Source: Clostridia bacterium
GTDB lineage: Bacteria; Bacillota; Clostridia; Christensenellales; Aristaeellaceae
NCBI GenBank assembly: GCA_017512675.1
Contig: JAFWEY010000150.1
Coordinates: 1 to 36,444, forward strand
Direction: 5' to 3'
DNA: 36,444 nucleotides
Under the pieces are notes generated by a model. That model was not told the origin of the DNA, searched no databases, and worked only from the letters and a program-made list of their open reading frames with translations. The position numbers were made by a program, and so were the translations under genes. Below are positions 8,701 to 15,720 of this stretch, in pieces. The stretch's first letter is position 1. Every line of letters begins with the position of its first letter.

Positions 8701-11700
8701 GACGTTGCCGTATTGGTCGTAGAAGCGGCGCTCCCCGTAGGCGCCCAGCGACGCCAGCCGCGCTGGCTCCTTTCCGGCGTCATAGTACCGCTGATAATAC
8801 ACCTTGCCTTCGTCGTTGTAATCCTTTTCAGTGATCACAATTCCGTTTTTGTTGGGGCCCACCTGGCCGGAAGCCGAATAATACGTCTCCCGGGTCACGC
8901 GGCCCTGGCTGTCGGAAACCCGGTCGATCCCGGAGTAATCGGACTTGTACAGCGCCGGCTTGCCGTCGGTTCCATAGTACCGCTCGCTGACCTTCTGCTT
9001 CTTATCGTCGAACTCCGTCCGGTGCTCGTACCAGCCTTCGCCGTTTTCCATGGGTTCGCCCGAGGCGTCCAGGTTCTGCACCAGGTTCGTGTTCCCGGCG
9101 TCATCGTAGCCCTGATGGATCCGGTATACGCCGTTCACCGCCATCGGCTGCCCGTTCGCGTCCAGATAGCGGATCTGGTCGACCCGGTTCTGCCCGTTGT
9201 ACGTTTTTTCCTGGGTAACAATGCCGTCCCTGTTCGGCTCGGCGCTTCCGCTCAGGCCGTAATAGGTGTCCCGGACCGTGTTGCCCTTTTCATCGTACTC
9301 GTGATCCGCGCCCCAGAAGCTTCCGCCGCTGAGCACCGGCTCGCCGCTGACGCCGTAATACCGTTCGGTGAGCCGCTTTCCCTTTTCATTGTTCGTGTAT
9401 CTGGCCGACGCCCAGCCGGACTTGCCGGTCATCAGCGCGCCCTTGTCATCCAGAAGATCGTTCTGGATCACGTTGCCGCGTTCGTCGTAGGCATAGGCCT
9501 CCGCGTAGGAGCCCGTGCCCGGGTACAGCATCGACTGCCCGTATTCGTCCATGTATTCGACGTAGATCGCCTTGTTCTGCGCGTTCAGGAGTTTGCGGAC
9601 CTCGATGGTGCCTTTGTTGTTGGGCGCCGGCTCGTCCTTTTCGTTGTAATAGGATTCGATGGTGCCGGTTTCGGTGAACTCCCGCCGGACCACCGCAAAG
9701 CCGTCCGTATTGAGAGTGAGCTGCCCTTCGGGATTCAGATACCGCTCCTCCAGCTTGTTGCTGTTTTCGTCGAACACGTACTCGGCGACGGCCCAGCCCT
9801 TCGACCCGGTCATCAGGCTGCCGGACGCGTCGATCAGCTCCGTGCGGTTCACGTTTCCGTATTCGTCGTAGAACCGCCTTTCCCCGCACGCGCCGGCCGA
9901 CGGAAGAACCATCGGCTTGTTGTTCTCGTCGAAATAGCGCTGCTCGGAGGTTTTGCCGTCCTCGTTGTACGCCTTTTCCAGCGTGATGATGCCGCTTTTG
10001 TTGGGGCCCACCTTGCCGTTGGCCCCGTAATACGTTTCCAGAACCGTCTGGCCCTTGGCGTTGAACACGCGGTCGATCCCCGCATAGTCGCCCTTCAGCA
10101 GCGCGGGCTTTCCGTCGGTGCCGTAATAGCGTTCCCTGACCTTCTGCTTCTCTTCGTTGTACTGGATTCTGTGCTCGTGCCAGCCGTCCGGACAGAGCAT
10201 CGGTTTTCCGTTTTCATCCAGGTACTTTTCCACATCCATGTTCCCGCGGTCGTCGTACCCTTTGGAAATCCCGTACACGCCCTTGACCGCCATCGGCCGC
10301 TCCTCCGCGTCCAGATAGCGTTCAAGCGTGACCTTGTTGTTTTTGTTGTATTCCCGCTCCACGATCACGCAGCCGTTCCGGTTTGCCGCGACGCTCCCGT
10401 CCAGGCCGTAGTACGTATCGCGGATGACGTTGCCGCTGCCGTCGTAGACGTGATCCACGCCCCAGAAGCTTTCCCCGCTGAGCACCGGTTCCCCGGCTGT
10501 TCCGTAATACCGTTCCGTAAGCTTGCGGTTTTTTTCGTCATACGTGTATTCCGCCCGCGCCCATCCGGATTTTCCGATCATCAGCTCGCCGTCCCGGCCG
10601 ATCAGGGCGTTCTCCGTCACGTTGCTGTTTTCGTCGTAGACGTTCGTCTCCCCGAAAGAACCGGTGCCGGCGTACAGCATCGGCTCACCCGCCGCGTCCA
10701 GATACTCGACCCGGAGCGTCTTGTTTTTGCCGTTCACCTCGCGGCGCGCGGAAACGATTCCCTTTTTGTTCGGCGCCGGTTCGTCCTTTTCGTCGAAGAA
10801 GGTTTCGGTGTACCCGCCGTCCGTGTACTCCCTGCGGACCGCCGCGTAGCCGTCCGAATTGAGCACCATGCTCCCGTCGGGCGCGTAATACCTTTCCTCC
10901 AGCTTGTTTTTCTGCCCGTCGAACGCATAATCGGCAGCCGCCCATCCCTTCGGCCCCGTCATCAGCGCGCCGTCCGCGTCGATCAGCTCCGTGCGGACGA
11001 CGTTGCCCTGCCCGTCATACCCGCTGCGCTGGCCGTACGCGCCGAGGGACCCGAGAATCATCGGCCTGCCCTTCGCGTCATAGTATCTCTGTTCGGAAAC
11101 CTTGCCGGCGTCGTTGTAGTCCTTGGCGGTGATGATGACCCCCGACCGGTTGGGGCCGACCTTTCCTTCCTTCGTGTAGTACGTTTCCTTTATGCACCGG
11201 CCGTCTTCGTTGAACTCGCGGTCGATGCCGGCGTAATCGTATTTGTACAGCGCCGGATTCCCGTCGGTTCCCAGATAGCGTTCCCGCACCTTCTGCTTTT
11301 TGTCGTCGTATTTGATCGTGTGGATGTGCCAGCCGTCGTCGTTCGCGACCGCCTCTCCGTTCGCGCCCAGGTTCTTTTCGCTGCTGACGTTGCCGTTTTC
11401 ATCGTAGCTCCGGGCGATCCGGAAGGCACCGTTGATCGCCATCGGCTCCCCGTTCGCGTCGAGATACGTCTCCAGGACGGGTTTCCCGTCTTCGTTGAAC
11501 TCTCTGTACCGGACGACGACGCCGCTTTTGTTGGGGCCCACTTCCCCGTCCTTCCCGTAATACGTTTCCTTGGCGCTGTTGCCGTTTTCGTCGAATTCGC
11601 GGTCGATCCCGGAATAATCGTCTTTCAGGAGCGCCGGCGCTCCGTCGGTTCCGAAATAGCGTTCCTCGAGCTTCCAGCCGTTCCCGTCGGAAAGGATCGT

Positions 11701-12069
11701 ATGAATGTGCCAGCCGTCCCTGTTCACGACCGGTTCCCCGTTCACGCCCAGGTTCTTTTCGCTGCTGACCCTGCCGTTTTCATCGTATTCCCTGGCGATG
11801 CTGCATACGCCGTTGACCGCCGTCGGCTGCCCGTTTTCGTCCTCGAAGCGTTCAACGACCGCCTTGCCGGCTTCATTGTACTCCAGAATGCGGCTCGCAA
11901 AGCCCTTCTCGCCGACATAGAGCGTGCCGTCTTCCGCAACGTAATCCTCCCTGAGAAGCCTGCCGTCGTCGGCTCTGGTTTCGACGAGCCCCGGCGCGGC
12001 GAAGGACGGAACGCACATGAAAGCGAACAGTACGATCAGAAGCGCGATGAATTTCCCATATTCTTTCAT
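5761..12069 (-). CDS. Giant secreted YD/MORN-like repeat protein
   Basis: 2102 residues. The ATG at 12069 follows GAGGAGG and opens a signal peptide (MKEYGKFIALLIVLFAFMCV to SFAA); the frame is open to 12234 but that part has no export signal or binding site. Almost the whole mature protein consists of roughly 25-residue units of the type YDENGNV..E.YYD.NGKP....GYA, similar to RHS/YD repeats and to the MORN-like repeats of YwqK-family proteins. Five units make a module of about 127 residues. Three module types (A: GWHEHR, DYAGIDR, VGPNKSG; B: GAYGERR, GWAVAEY, EPAPNKKG; C: GTGSY, GWASA-YTY, SFWG-DH-YD) run in order A A B C A B C A B C A B up to about residue 1613. Simpler units of about 46 residues fill the rest. 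There is no C-terminal toxin, RHS core motif (DPxGxG), LPxTG or S-layer domain. The expected form is a long beta-structured surface fibre or adhesin; the ligand is unknown. Confidence 0.9.
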   Translation of the reverse strand: MKEYGKFIALLIVLFAFMCVPSFAAPGLVETRADDGRLLREDYVAEDGTLYVGEKGFASRILEYNEAGKAVVERFEDENGQPTAVNGVCSIAREYDENGRVSSEKNLGVNGEPVVNRDGWHIHTILSDGNGWKLEERYFGTDGAPALLKDDYSGIDREFDENGNSAKETYYGKDGEVGPNKSGVVVRYREFNEDGKPVLETYLDANGEPMAINGAFRIARSYDENGNVSSEKNLGANGEAVANDDGWHIHTIKYDDKKQKVRERYLGTDGNPALYKYDYAGIDREFNEDGRCIKETYYTKEGKVGPNRSGVIITAKDYNDAGKVSEQRYYDAKGRPMILGSLGAYGQRSGYDGQGNVVRTELIDADGALMTGPKGWAAADYAFDGQKNKLEERYYAPDGSMVLNSDGYAAVRREYTDGGYTETFFDEKDEPAPNKKGIVSARREVNGKNKTLRVEYLDAAGEPMLYAGTGSFGETNVYDENSNVTENALIGRDGELMIGKSGWARAEYTYDEKNRKLTERYYGTAGEPVLSGESFWGVDHVYDGSGNVIRDTYYGLDGSVAANRNGCVIVEREYNKNNKVTLERYLDAEERPMAVKGVYGISKGYDDRGNMDVEKYLDENGKPMLCPDGWHEHRIQYNEEKQKVRERYYGTDGKPALLKGDYAGIDRVFNAKGQTVLETYYGANGKVGPNKSGIITLEKAYNEDGKTSEQRYFDENNKPMVLPSAGACGERRFYDEYGNVNRTELIDASGSLMTGSKGWAVAEYVFDENSNKLEERYLNPEGQLTLNTDGFAVVRREFTETGTIESYYNEKDEPAPNNKGTIEVRKLLNAQNKAIYVEYMDEYGQSMLYPGTGSYAEAYAYDERGNVIQNDLLDDKGALMTGKSGWASARYTNNEKGKRLTERYYGVSGEPVLSGGSFWGADHEYDEKGNTVRDTYYGLSGSAEPNRDGIVTQEKTYNGQNRVDQIRYLDANGQPMAVNGVYRIHQGYDDAGNTNLVQNLDASGEPMENGEGWYEHRTEFDDKKQKVSERYYGTDGKPALYKSDYSGIDRVSDSQGRVTRETYYSASGQVGPNKNGIVITEKDYNDEGKVYYQRYYDAGKEPARLASLGAYGERRFYDQYGNVSRSELTDAQGGLMAGKQGWAVAEYVFDENKNKLEERYYGPDGNLALKEKEYAVVKRNVLLGGAITVETWYDQNESPVPNKNGVYSIRRELNGENKPVKVEYLDASGKLMLNPGTGSYMEENTYDENGYLIRNDLLDQNGRLMPGKSGWASAGYTYNGKGKKLIERFWGAAGEPVLNGDGVWGINRDYDDSGREVRVTYLDAEGNPAPNKGGIVVQEKAYNKKGQTVLERYLDAEGQPMAVKGAYRIDRSYDEYGNLSAEKNGDADGQPIVNNEGWCEHRTEYNAAGQKVKERYYGADGKPALYKGDYAGVNRTFNDMGQSIRETYFGADGKVGANKSGVVTVDMGYNADGKVSELRYYDADAQPMIPSSVGAYGERRAYDEYDNVNHSEYLDADGNLMAGTKGWAVVEYTFDRDRHKLEERYYDEGGKLFMTPGGYAVIRREYDAQGNTTRQVYVDANLAVTDGADGYAEVRKEYGEGKTALRETYLNSAGKPVLVDSLGCAMIGRDVDADGRVIRETYYDVKGKAVVSTAKKYASVHKRYDDKGRVTQESYYDETGAPMLVKGYASILKNYDDAGNVVLEQYYAANGSLLKNSSGYAAVVRTFDGNNLQISESYYGEQGEKVLSTSGYHAMVVAYNADKKIVSREYFDTEGNAVKVKGYNLMITDYDEFGNVLTEKFFTSDGMSVRNTEGVAAIAYTYDENKKVRDTAYYDEKGEPVASSKGYARVVTTRDAEGNVVAESYYSVNDEQLTLEDGYAVMVKTYNDKKKVMSIEYLDKDGNRVESKKQGYAIVTYDYDANGNKIRETYFNRDGKISIPFKNGCAAKTWAYDENNKPILEQYWDANGKLTVFRERYAGFTVSYNEDYTESVTTYYTRNWTVLRPTKKWQYSCLRKTFDKSGKLLLKEEYLDANLRPIANSSYLYGSYYEYDAMNRKVKQSTFGRNGQVTAGKRKFAITTWTYNPDGTTTVHHYTAGGARYD
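7230..11830 (-). repeat. Three-tier higher-order repeat array (25 aa x5, x3, x4)
   Basis: Within the giant repeat gene the module-A landmark encoding GW-x-x-H falls at about 11701, 11320, 10171, 9022 and 7867. The steps are 381, 1149, 1149 and 1155 bases: one extra 127-residue module, then superunits of 383-385 residues. Module boundaries, marked by a conserved LDAxGxPM-like segment, recur about every 381-386 bases (near 11445, 11060, 10680, 10293, 9910, 9528, 9143, 8760, 8374, 7988 and 7607). The multiples of three show that the array grew by in-frame duplication of whole superunits. Confidence 0.85.
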
Positions 12070-12284
12070 GTTCAGGCCTCCTCGAATACTGATTGCTGAC
12101 CGCAGCCGATCAGGAAAATCTGAAACGCGCACAGGCCGGCATCCGCCCGCGAACCCGTCCCGCTGCCGCGCTGTCTCCCGAAATGACGTCCGGACCGGCC
12201 GCCTGGGCAGCCCTTCCGGAATATGAAACGGCAATGACAGCAGATCGTGGATTTTGCCTCTGCCGTCCCTGTTTGCCGGTTTTA

Positions 12285-12313
12285 ATTATACCGTCTGGAA
12301 CAGTTTCTGTCAA
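12285..12313 (-). promoter_or_regulatory. Full-consensus promoter of the giant repeat gene, with long leader
   Basis: The minus strand carries TTGACA (12313-12308) and TATAAT (12290-12285) separated by exactly 17 bases, the complete sigma-70/sigma-A consensus. Transcription would start near 12278, giving a leader of about 209 nt before the ATG at 12069. I found no riboswitch that I recognise in the leader. The 385-bp gap between genes (12070-12454) holds this leader, the promoter and the terminator of the operon to the right. Confidence 0.85.
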
Positions 12314-12426
12314 ACGGAAATCTCCGCTCTTTTTGCCGTTTCCGGCGGTTTTTCTCCCCGCCCATTTTTACAGACTTCGGACTGTTTTGCCAGACTCTGA
12401 TATTTTTGATGCAAGCCGAACAGGAC

Positions 12427-12453
12427 AAAAAAGCGCGCGCAGGGCGCGCGCTT
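12427..12453 (-). terminator. Strong intrinsic terminator of the amino-acid uptake operon
   Basis: Immediately after the GNAT stop codon the minus strand reads AAGCGCGCGC, CCT loop, GCGCGCGCTT, then a T run: a 10-bp perfect stem with a 3-base loop and a U tail. It ends the four-gene transport operon and insulates the promoter of the giant repeat gene downstream. Confidence 0.9.
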
Positions 12454-12454
12454 A

Positions 12455-12895
12455 TCAGTGTTCGATTCTTTGGATTCTGCCGAGAACGCAGCTCAGATAC
12501 GAGAGATCCTCCCGCCGGACAAAACCGTGCCGTTCCCAGAATTCAATCCCCGGTCGGTTGTCCGCGAACGCGAGCAGCCCGGCCTTGCTCAATCCCATTT
12601 CCCTGAGAGTATCAAGAGCCGTGTCGGCCAGCGCGCTGCCGATTCCCTTTCCGCGGCAGGCGGGATCCACCCCGGCGTGGTAAACGTACCCGCGGCGGCC
12701 GTCGGTTCCGACCATCAGCACGCCGACGACGCGGCCGTCCTCCTGCGCGACCCACGCGGTATCAGGATTTCTGGCGAGAAACCGGGCGACGCCTTCCCGG
12801 GAATCATCCGTGTCGTTCAATTCCATTTCCGGGCACGCCATCCACAGCTCGAACACCGCGTCGTAATCATCGATGGTAAATCTTCGGATTGTCAC
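12455..12895 (-). CDS. GNAT family N-acetyltransferase (YpeA-like)
   Basis: 146 residues, starting with GTG at 12895. The frame opens directly with MTIRRFTIDDYDAVFELW, a typical beta1-alpha1 start of GNAT enzymes. Motif A, VDPACRGKGIGSAL, is the acetyl-CoA pyrophosphate loop (R/Q-x-x-G-x-G/A), and NRPGIEFWERHGF is the usual motif B region. The length is normal for a single-domain GNAT, and the overall pattern is closest to the YpeA group. The substrate is unknown. It is the last gene of the amino-acid uptake operon, starting 6 bases after the ATPase stop, so the substrate may be an imported amino acid or derivative; that is inference from position only. The alternative ATG overlapping the ATPase stop is out of frame. 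Confidence 0.92.
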   Translation of the reverse strand: MTIRRFTIDDYDAVFELWMACPEMELNDTDDSREGVARFLARNPDTAWVAQEDGRVVGVLMVGTDGRRGYVYHAGVDPACRGKGIGSALADTALDTLREMGLSKAGLLAFADNRPGIEFWERHGFVRREDLSYLSCVLGRIQRIEH

Positions 12896-12901
12896 GATTC
12901 A

Positions 12902-13798
12902 TCACAGCACCTTTTCCAGGAATGTCCGCGCCCGCTCGGATTTCGGCGTGGAGAAAAACACGTCCGGCGGAGCATCCTCGATGACGATTCCCTGATCCAG
13001 GAAGCAGATGCGATCGGAAACCTCCCGCGCGAAGCCCATCTCATGGGTGACCAGAATCATCGTGATGCCGGTCGTCGCCAGGCGCTTGATGACGTCCAGC
13101 ACTTCCTTGACCATTTCCGGATCCAGCGCCGAGGTCGGCTCGTCAAACAGCACGGCTTCCGGATCCATGCACAGCGTACGGGCAATGGCCACGCGCTGCT
13201 TCTGGCCGCCGGAAAGCGTCCCGGGGTATGCGTCGATTTTATCCAGCATGCCTACATTCTGCAAAAGGGCGCGTGCCTTTTCCACCGCCTGCTCCTTCGG
13301 CAGCTTTTTGACATGGGTCGGCGCATAGATCATATTGTCCAGCACGGTCATATGGGGGAACAGGTTGAAATGCTGGAACACCATGCCGATTTTTTCCCGC
13401 ACCTCGTTGGTATCGAGAAAGCTGCTCTCGGTGATCGCTTTGATCTTTTCGCGATAGGCTGCGCCTTCAAACCGTTCGTGCAGCAGATCCTTTTCCCGGA
13501 TTTCCCGAATCGCGCTGCCGTCATCCGGAAAGCGGCCGCGGATGCGGTTATAGGTGTGCGAAGCGCGAATGACCTCCGGGTGCAGGTAGGGATCCGGCGG
13601 CGTGATCAGCCTTTCGTCCACCCAGATTTCCCCATAGGTCGGCTTTTCCAGCAGATTGATCGACCGAAGCAGCGTCGATTTCCCGCTCCCCGACGGGCCG
13701 ATGATGCTGACCACTTCGCCAGCCTCCACGCTCAGGCTGACTCCCTTGAGCACTTCCAGCGCGCCGAACCTCTTGAACAGATTCTTAACCTCGATCAC
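12902..13798 (-). CDS. Polar amino-acid ABC transporter ATP-binding protein with insertion
   Basis: 298 residues, starting with GTG at 13798 and overlapping the end of the permease gene by 14 bases. It is the cytoplasmic motor of a PAAT-type (GlnQ/HisP/ArtP-like) importer. Walker [10 protein letters not shown] is at 34-42, Q-loop [10 protein letters not shown] near 141, signature LSGGQKQR at 195-202, Walker [13 protein letters not shown] at about 215-226, and the H-loop VTHEMGFA follows. Family members are about 240 residues long. The excess is an insertion of roughly 50 residues between about 65 and 130 ([15 protein letters not shown] to SSFLDTNEV), rich in charged residues, exactly between Walker A and the Q-loop where the ATPase faces the permease. 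All catalytic motifs are intact, so it should be active. Confidence 0.95.
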   Translation of the reverse strand: MIEVKNLFKRFGALEVLKGVSLSVEAGEVVSIIGPSGSGKSTLLRSINLLEKPTYGEIWVDERLITPPDPYLHPEVIRASHTYNRIRGRFPDDGSAIREIREKDLLHERFEGAAYREKIKAITESSFLDTNEVREKIGMVFQHFNLFPHMTVLDNMIYAPTHVKKLPKEQAVEKARALLQNVGMLDKIDAYPGTLSGGQKQRVAIARTLCMDPEAVLFDEPTSALDPEMVKEVLDVIKRLATTGITMILVTHEMGFAREVSDRICFLDQGIVIEDAPPDVFFSTPKSERARTFLEKVL

Positions 13799-14450
13799 TC
13801 TTGTTCACCCACCTCTCCAGCGCCTTGCCCAGACGGGAAAGGGCCATGACCAGGATATAATAGAAGACCGAAATCACGAAGAACGGTTCGAACGCCCGGT
13901 ACGTCGCCGCCTGGATCAGCTGGCCGACCCTGAGGATGTCCACCAGGCCGATTGACGCGATCAGCGTGGTGTTCTTCAGCAGGCCGATGAATTCGTTGAC
14001 CAGGCTTGGCAAAACGCTCTTTATGGCCTGCGGCAGGATGATGTCCTTCATCATCCCCGGATACCGGACCCCCAGCGCCATCGCGGCCTCATACTGCCCC
14101 CGGTCGATCGCCCGGATCCCGCCGCGCATGCTCTCGGAAATGTACGCCGCGGAATTCATCGAGAAGACGACCGTGCCGGCAGTAAAAGCGTTCATTTTGA
14201 TGCCGGTGGCGATCGGGATGCCGAAATACATCATGAAAACCTGAACCAGAATCGGAACTCCGCGAAAGATGGATGTATAGAAATTCGCGAACCACTGAAG
14301 CGGCCGCACGTTGGAGATCTTGCACAGCGACAGCGGTATCGACAGGAGAAGCGCGAAGAACAGCGAACACACCGTTACCTTCAGCGTTACCAACAGCGCA
14401 TCCCCGAACATGGGCAGATATCCCCAGACGACGCTGAAATTCAATTGCAT
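13785..14450 (-). CDS. Polar amino-acid ABC transporter permease
   Basis: 221 residues from the ATG at 14450, which has GGGGGGAA upstream; the frame extends to 14513 but that part reads through a hairpin. It is an integral membrane protein of the HisM/GlnP class with about five membrane segments: [22 protein letters not shown] at the N-terminus (given less its last residues), a central pair, and [15 protein letters not shown] at the C-terminus. The EAA-type loop that docks the ATPase is visible as [20 protein letters not shown], followed by [21 protein letters not shown], less its last residue. It lies between the binding-protein and ATPase genes, so a homodimer of this one permease probably forms the channel. 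Confidence 0.95.
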   Translation of the reverse strand: MQLNFSVVWGYLPMFGDALLVTLKVTVCSLFFALLLSIPLSLCKISNVRPLQWFANFYTSIFRGVPILVQVFMMYFGIPIATGIKMNAFTAGTVVFSMNSAAYISESMRGGIRAIDRGQYEAAMALGVRYPGMMKDIILPQAIKSVLPSLVNEFIGLLKNTTLIASIGLVDILRVGQLIQAATYRAFEPFFVISVFYYILVMALSRLGKALERWVNKSDRG

Positions 14451-14473
14451 GGCGTTCCCCCCAAAATGCGGCT

Positions 14474-14500
14474 GGATGCCCCGGAAGGCCCGGGGCATCC
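14474..14500 (-). other. Stable hairpin between binding-protein and permease genes
   Basis: GGATGCCCCGG (14474-14484) and CCGGGGCATCC (14490-14500) are perfect inverted repeats with a 5-base loop. The hairpin lies in the 179-bp gap after the binding-protein gene and just upstream of the permease ribosome binding site, with no T run after it. Such hairpins commonly protect the 3' end of the binding-protein message and give it in excess over the membrane parts. Confidence 0.7.
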
Positions 14501-14629
14501 GCGCCGGTATCACAATTTCCGGATCCGTATGGAGCCCCCGTTTTCGCCGCGCGGCGCGCTTCCAGGCGCGGCTTCGCGGGCCGGAAGCTTGGGCGGCCCG
14601 TCGGGCCTCTGCCGGATCCCGTTATTCTG

Positions 14630-15406
14630 TCAATACAGCCACTTGGTGATCAGTTCGTTCATCTCGCCGGAATCGATCATTTCCTGCAGCGCTTCGTCGA
14701 TGATCGGAAGCAGCTCGCTGCCCTTCGGGAAGGCGATGTTGTAGATGTCGGCAATGCCTTCATAATCCAGCACAAAGTACTTGAGCATCGGCTCGCCGGC
14801 GTCGGTGAGCACGGTGTTGGAAAGCTTCTTTGCGCCGTTGATGCTGGTGATGCCCGCGTCCACGCCGTCGCTGCCTTCGGCAACCGCCAGGCCCACCGCG
14901 GACTGGCCCTGATAGGTCTTCAGCGTCGCGCCTTCGATGTCGTTCTGGATCAGGCTCTCCTGAGACGCGCCCTGGGAGCAGCAGATGGTCTTCCCTGCCA
15001 GATCCTCAAAGCTGTCGATATCGGAATCCGCGCGCACCACAACGCCGAAATCCGTCGTCGCGTAGGTCACCGAGAAATCCACCACCTGCGCGCGCTCTTC
15101 GGTATAGCTCATGCCGCTGATCACCAGATCGGCGTTGCCGGTCTGCAGCGTGCCGATCAGCGAAGAGAACGCCATCGGGCTGATGGTGAAGGTAAAGCCC
15201 AGCTTCTCGGAAAGGGATTTGAGGATGTCGATGTCCAGGCCCTCGTAGCCGCATTCCTCGGTTTCGGAAACCGTTTCGAAGTACATGAAATCCGGGCTCA
15301 TCGCCACGACCAGGTTTTTGCCGGCCAGCGGTTTTTCGCCTTCCGCCAGGGCGGCAAAGGACAGGCTCAGTACAAGCGCCAGCGCGACGGCAATCAGTTT
15401 CTTCAT
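14630..15406 (-). CDS. Polar amino-acid ABC transporter substrate-binding protein
   Basis: 258 residues. The ATG at 15406 has AGGAGG 8 bases upstream and opens a signal peptide (MKKLIAVALALVLSLSFAAL, AE). It is the extracellular solute receptor of the importer, SBP_bac_3 family. The N-lobe begins LVVAMSPDFMYFE with GYEGLDIDILKSLSEKLGF; the diagnostic DLVISGMSYTEERAQVVDFS follows, less its last residues, and then the hinge and second lobe with LAGKTICCSQGASQESLI and a C-terminal helix MIDSGEMNELITKWLY. The lack of a lipobox cysteine suggests it is released or wall-held rather than lipid anchored, unusual for Gram-positive importers. The ligand cannot be fixed from sequence; the ArgR-like sites in its promoter make arginine or another basic amino acid a reasonable guess. 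Confidence 0.95.
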   Translation of the reverse strand: MKKLIAVALALVLSLSFAALAEGEKPLAGKNLVVAMSPDFMYFETVSETEECGYEGLDIDILKSLSEKLGFTFTISPMAFSSLIGTLQTGNADLVISGMSYTEERAQVVDFSVTYATTDFGVVVRADSDIDSFEDLAGKTICCSQGASQESLIQNDIEGATLKTYQGQSAVGLAVAEGSDGVDAGITSINGAKKLSNTVLTDAGEPMLKYFVLDYEGIADIYNIAFPKGSELLPIIDEALQEMIDSGEMNELITKWLY

Positions 15407-15425
15407 GGTACAGTTCCTCCCTATT

Positions 15426-15458
15426 TGCATAATATGCATTCTCAGTGCATAATTATAG
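15426..15458. promoter_or_regulatory. Two ArgR-box-like palindromes over the transport promoter
   Basis: TGCATAATATGCA (15426-15438) is a near-perfect palindrome, and TGCATAATTATAG (15446-15458) is a related second copy. Their starts are 20 bp apart, about two helical turns. The second overlaps the -10 hexamer and the first lies at and just beyond the start point, so a bound repressor would block transcription. Layout and A/T-rich core resemble paired ARG boxes (TGAATwwwwATTCA), but the third base differs, so assignment to ArgR is inference. Confidence 0.55.
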
Positions 15459-15479
15459 CTGTTTCAGGAGGATTGTCAA
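15452..15479 (-). promoter_or_regulatory. Near-perfect promoter of the amino-acid uptake operon
   Basis: The minus strand has TTGACA (15479-15474) and TATAAT (15457-15452), both fully consensus, with a 16-base spacer. Transcription would start near 15445, about 40 bases before the ATG at 15406. Confidence 0.88.
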
Positions 15480-15720
15480 GTGCCTGGCAGAGATTTAACC
15501 GGATCTGCGGGCGCTGCCGGAATGGAATTCGGGCGGCCGAACCCCGGCGGGCTTTCCGCCCCCGAAGGAAAAGCCGGCGGCGGACGGCGCCAACCTCCGG
15601 CAGCTGCCGAAGCCGCGCCGCGCTGACGGCTGAAAAACATTCTTATCCTGAGATGCGCTGAAGGTGAAACGGGAGAAAGGCCGATCGGGCCGGAGCCCCC
15701 TTCCCGGTCCGGGACAGGGT
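15480..15720. other. Intergenic region after ispE
   Basis: Together with the promoter and leader this makes a 314-bp gap (15407-15720). It contains a GC-rich imperfect hairpin (arms 15544-15557 and 15567-15580), a 12-bp palindrome CGGCAGCTGCCG at 15598-15609, and a weak GGCC stem at 15679-15691 followed on the minus strand by TTTC. One of these may end the housekeeping operon, but none is a convincing terminator. No gene was seen. Confidence 0.4.

Noticed and set aside
7230..11830. CRISPR array or minisatellite as the cause of the repetition
   Set aside because: The repeats are coding, in frame, degenerate and without uniform spacers; the period matches protein modules.
5761..12069. RHS/YD polymorphic toxin
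   Set aside because: The YD-like repeats suggest it, but there is no RHS core motif, no variable C-terminal toxin and no downstream immunity gene.
5791..12099. An uninterrupted 2102-codon open frame on the plus strand, antisense to the giant repeat gene
   Set aside because: It is in the same codon phase as the repeat gene and stays open because that gene avoids TTA, CTA and TCA codons, as expected from GC-rich repeated codon use. It has no signal peptide, ribosome binding site or recognisable fold.
12070..12234. Longer start for the giant repeat gene at 12234
   Set aside because: The extension lacks a signal peptide and ribosome binding site, while the ATG at 12069 has both.
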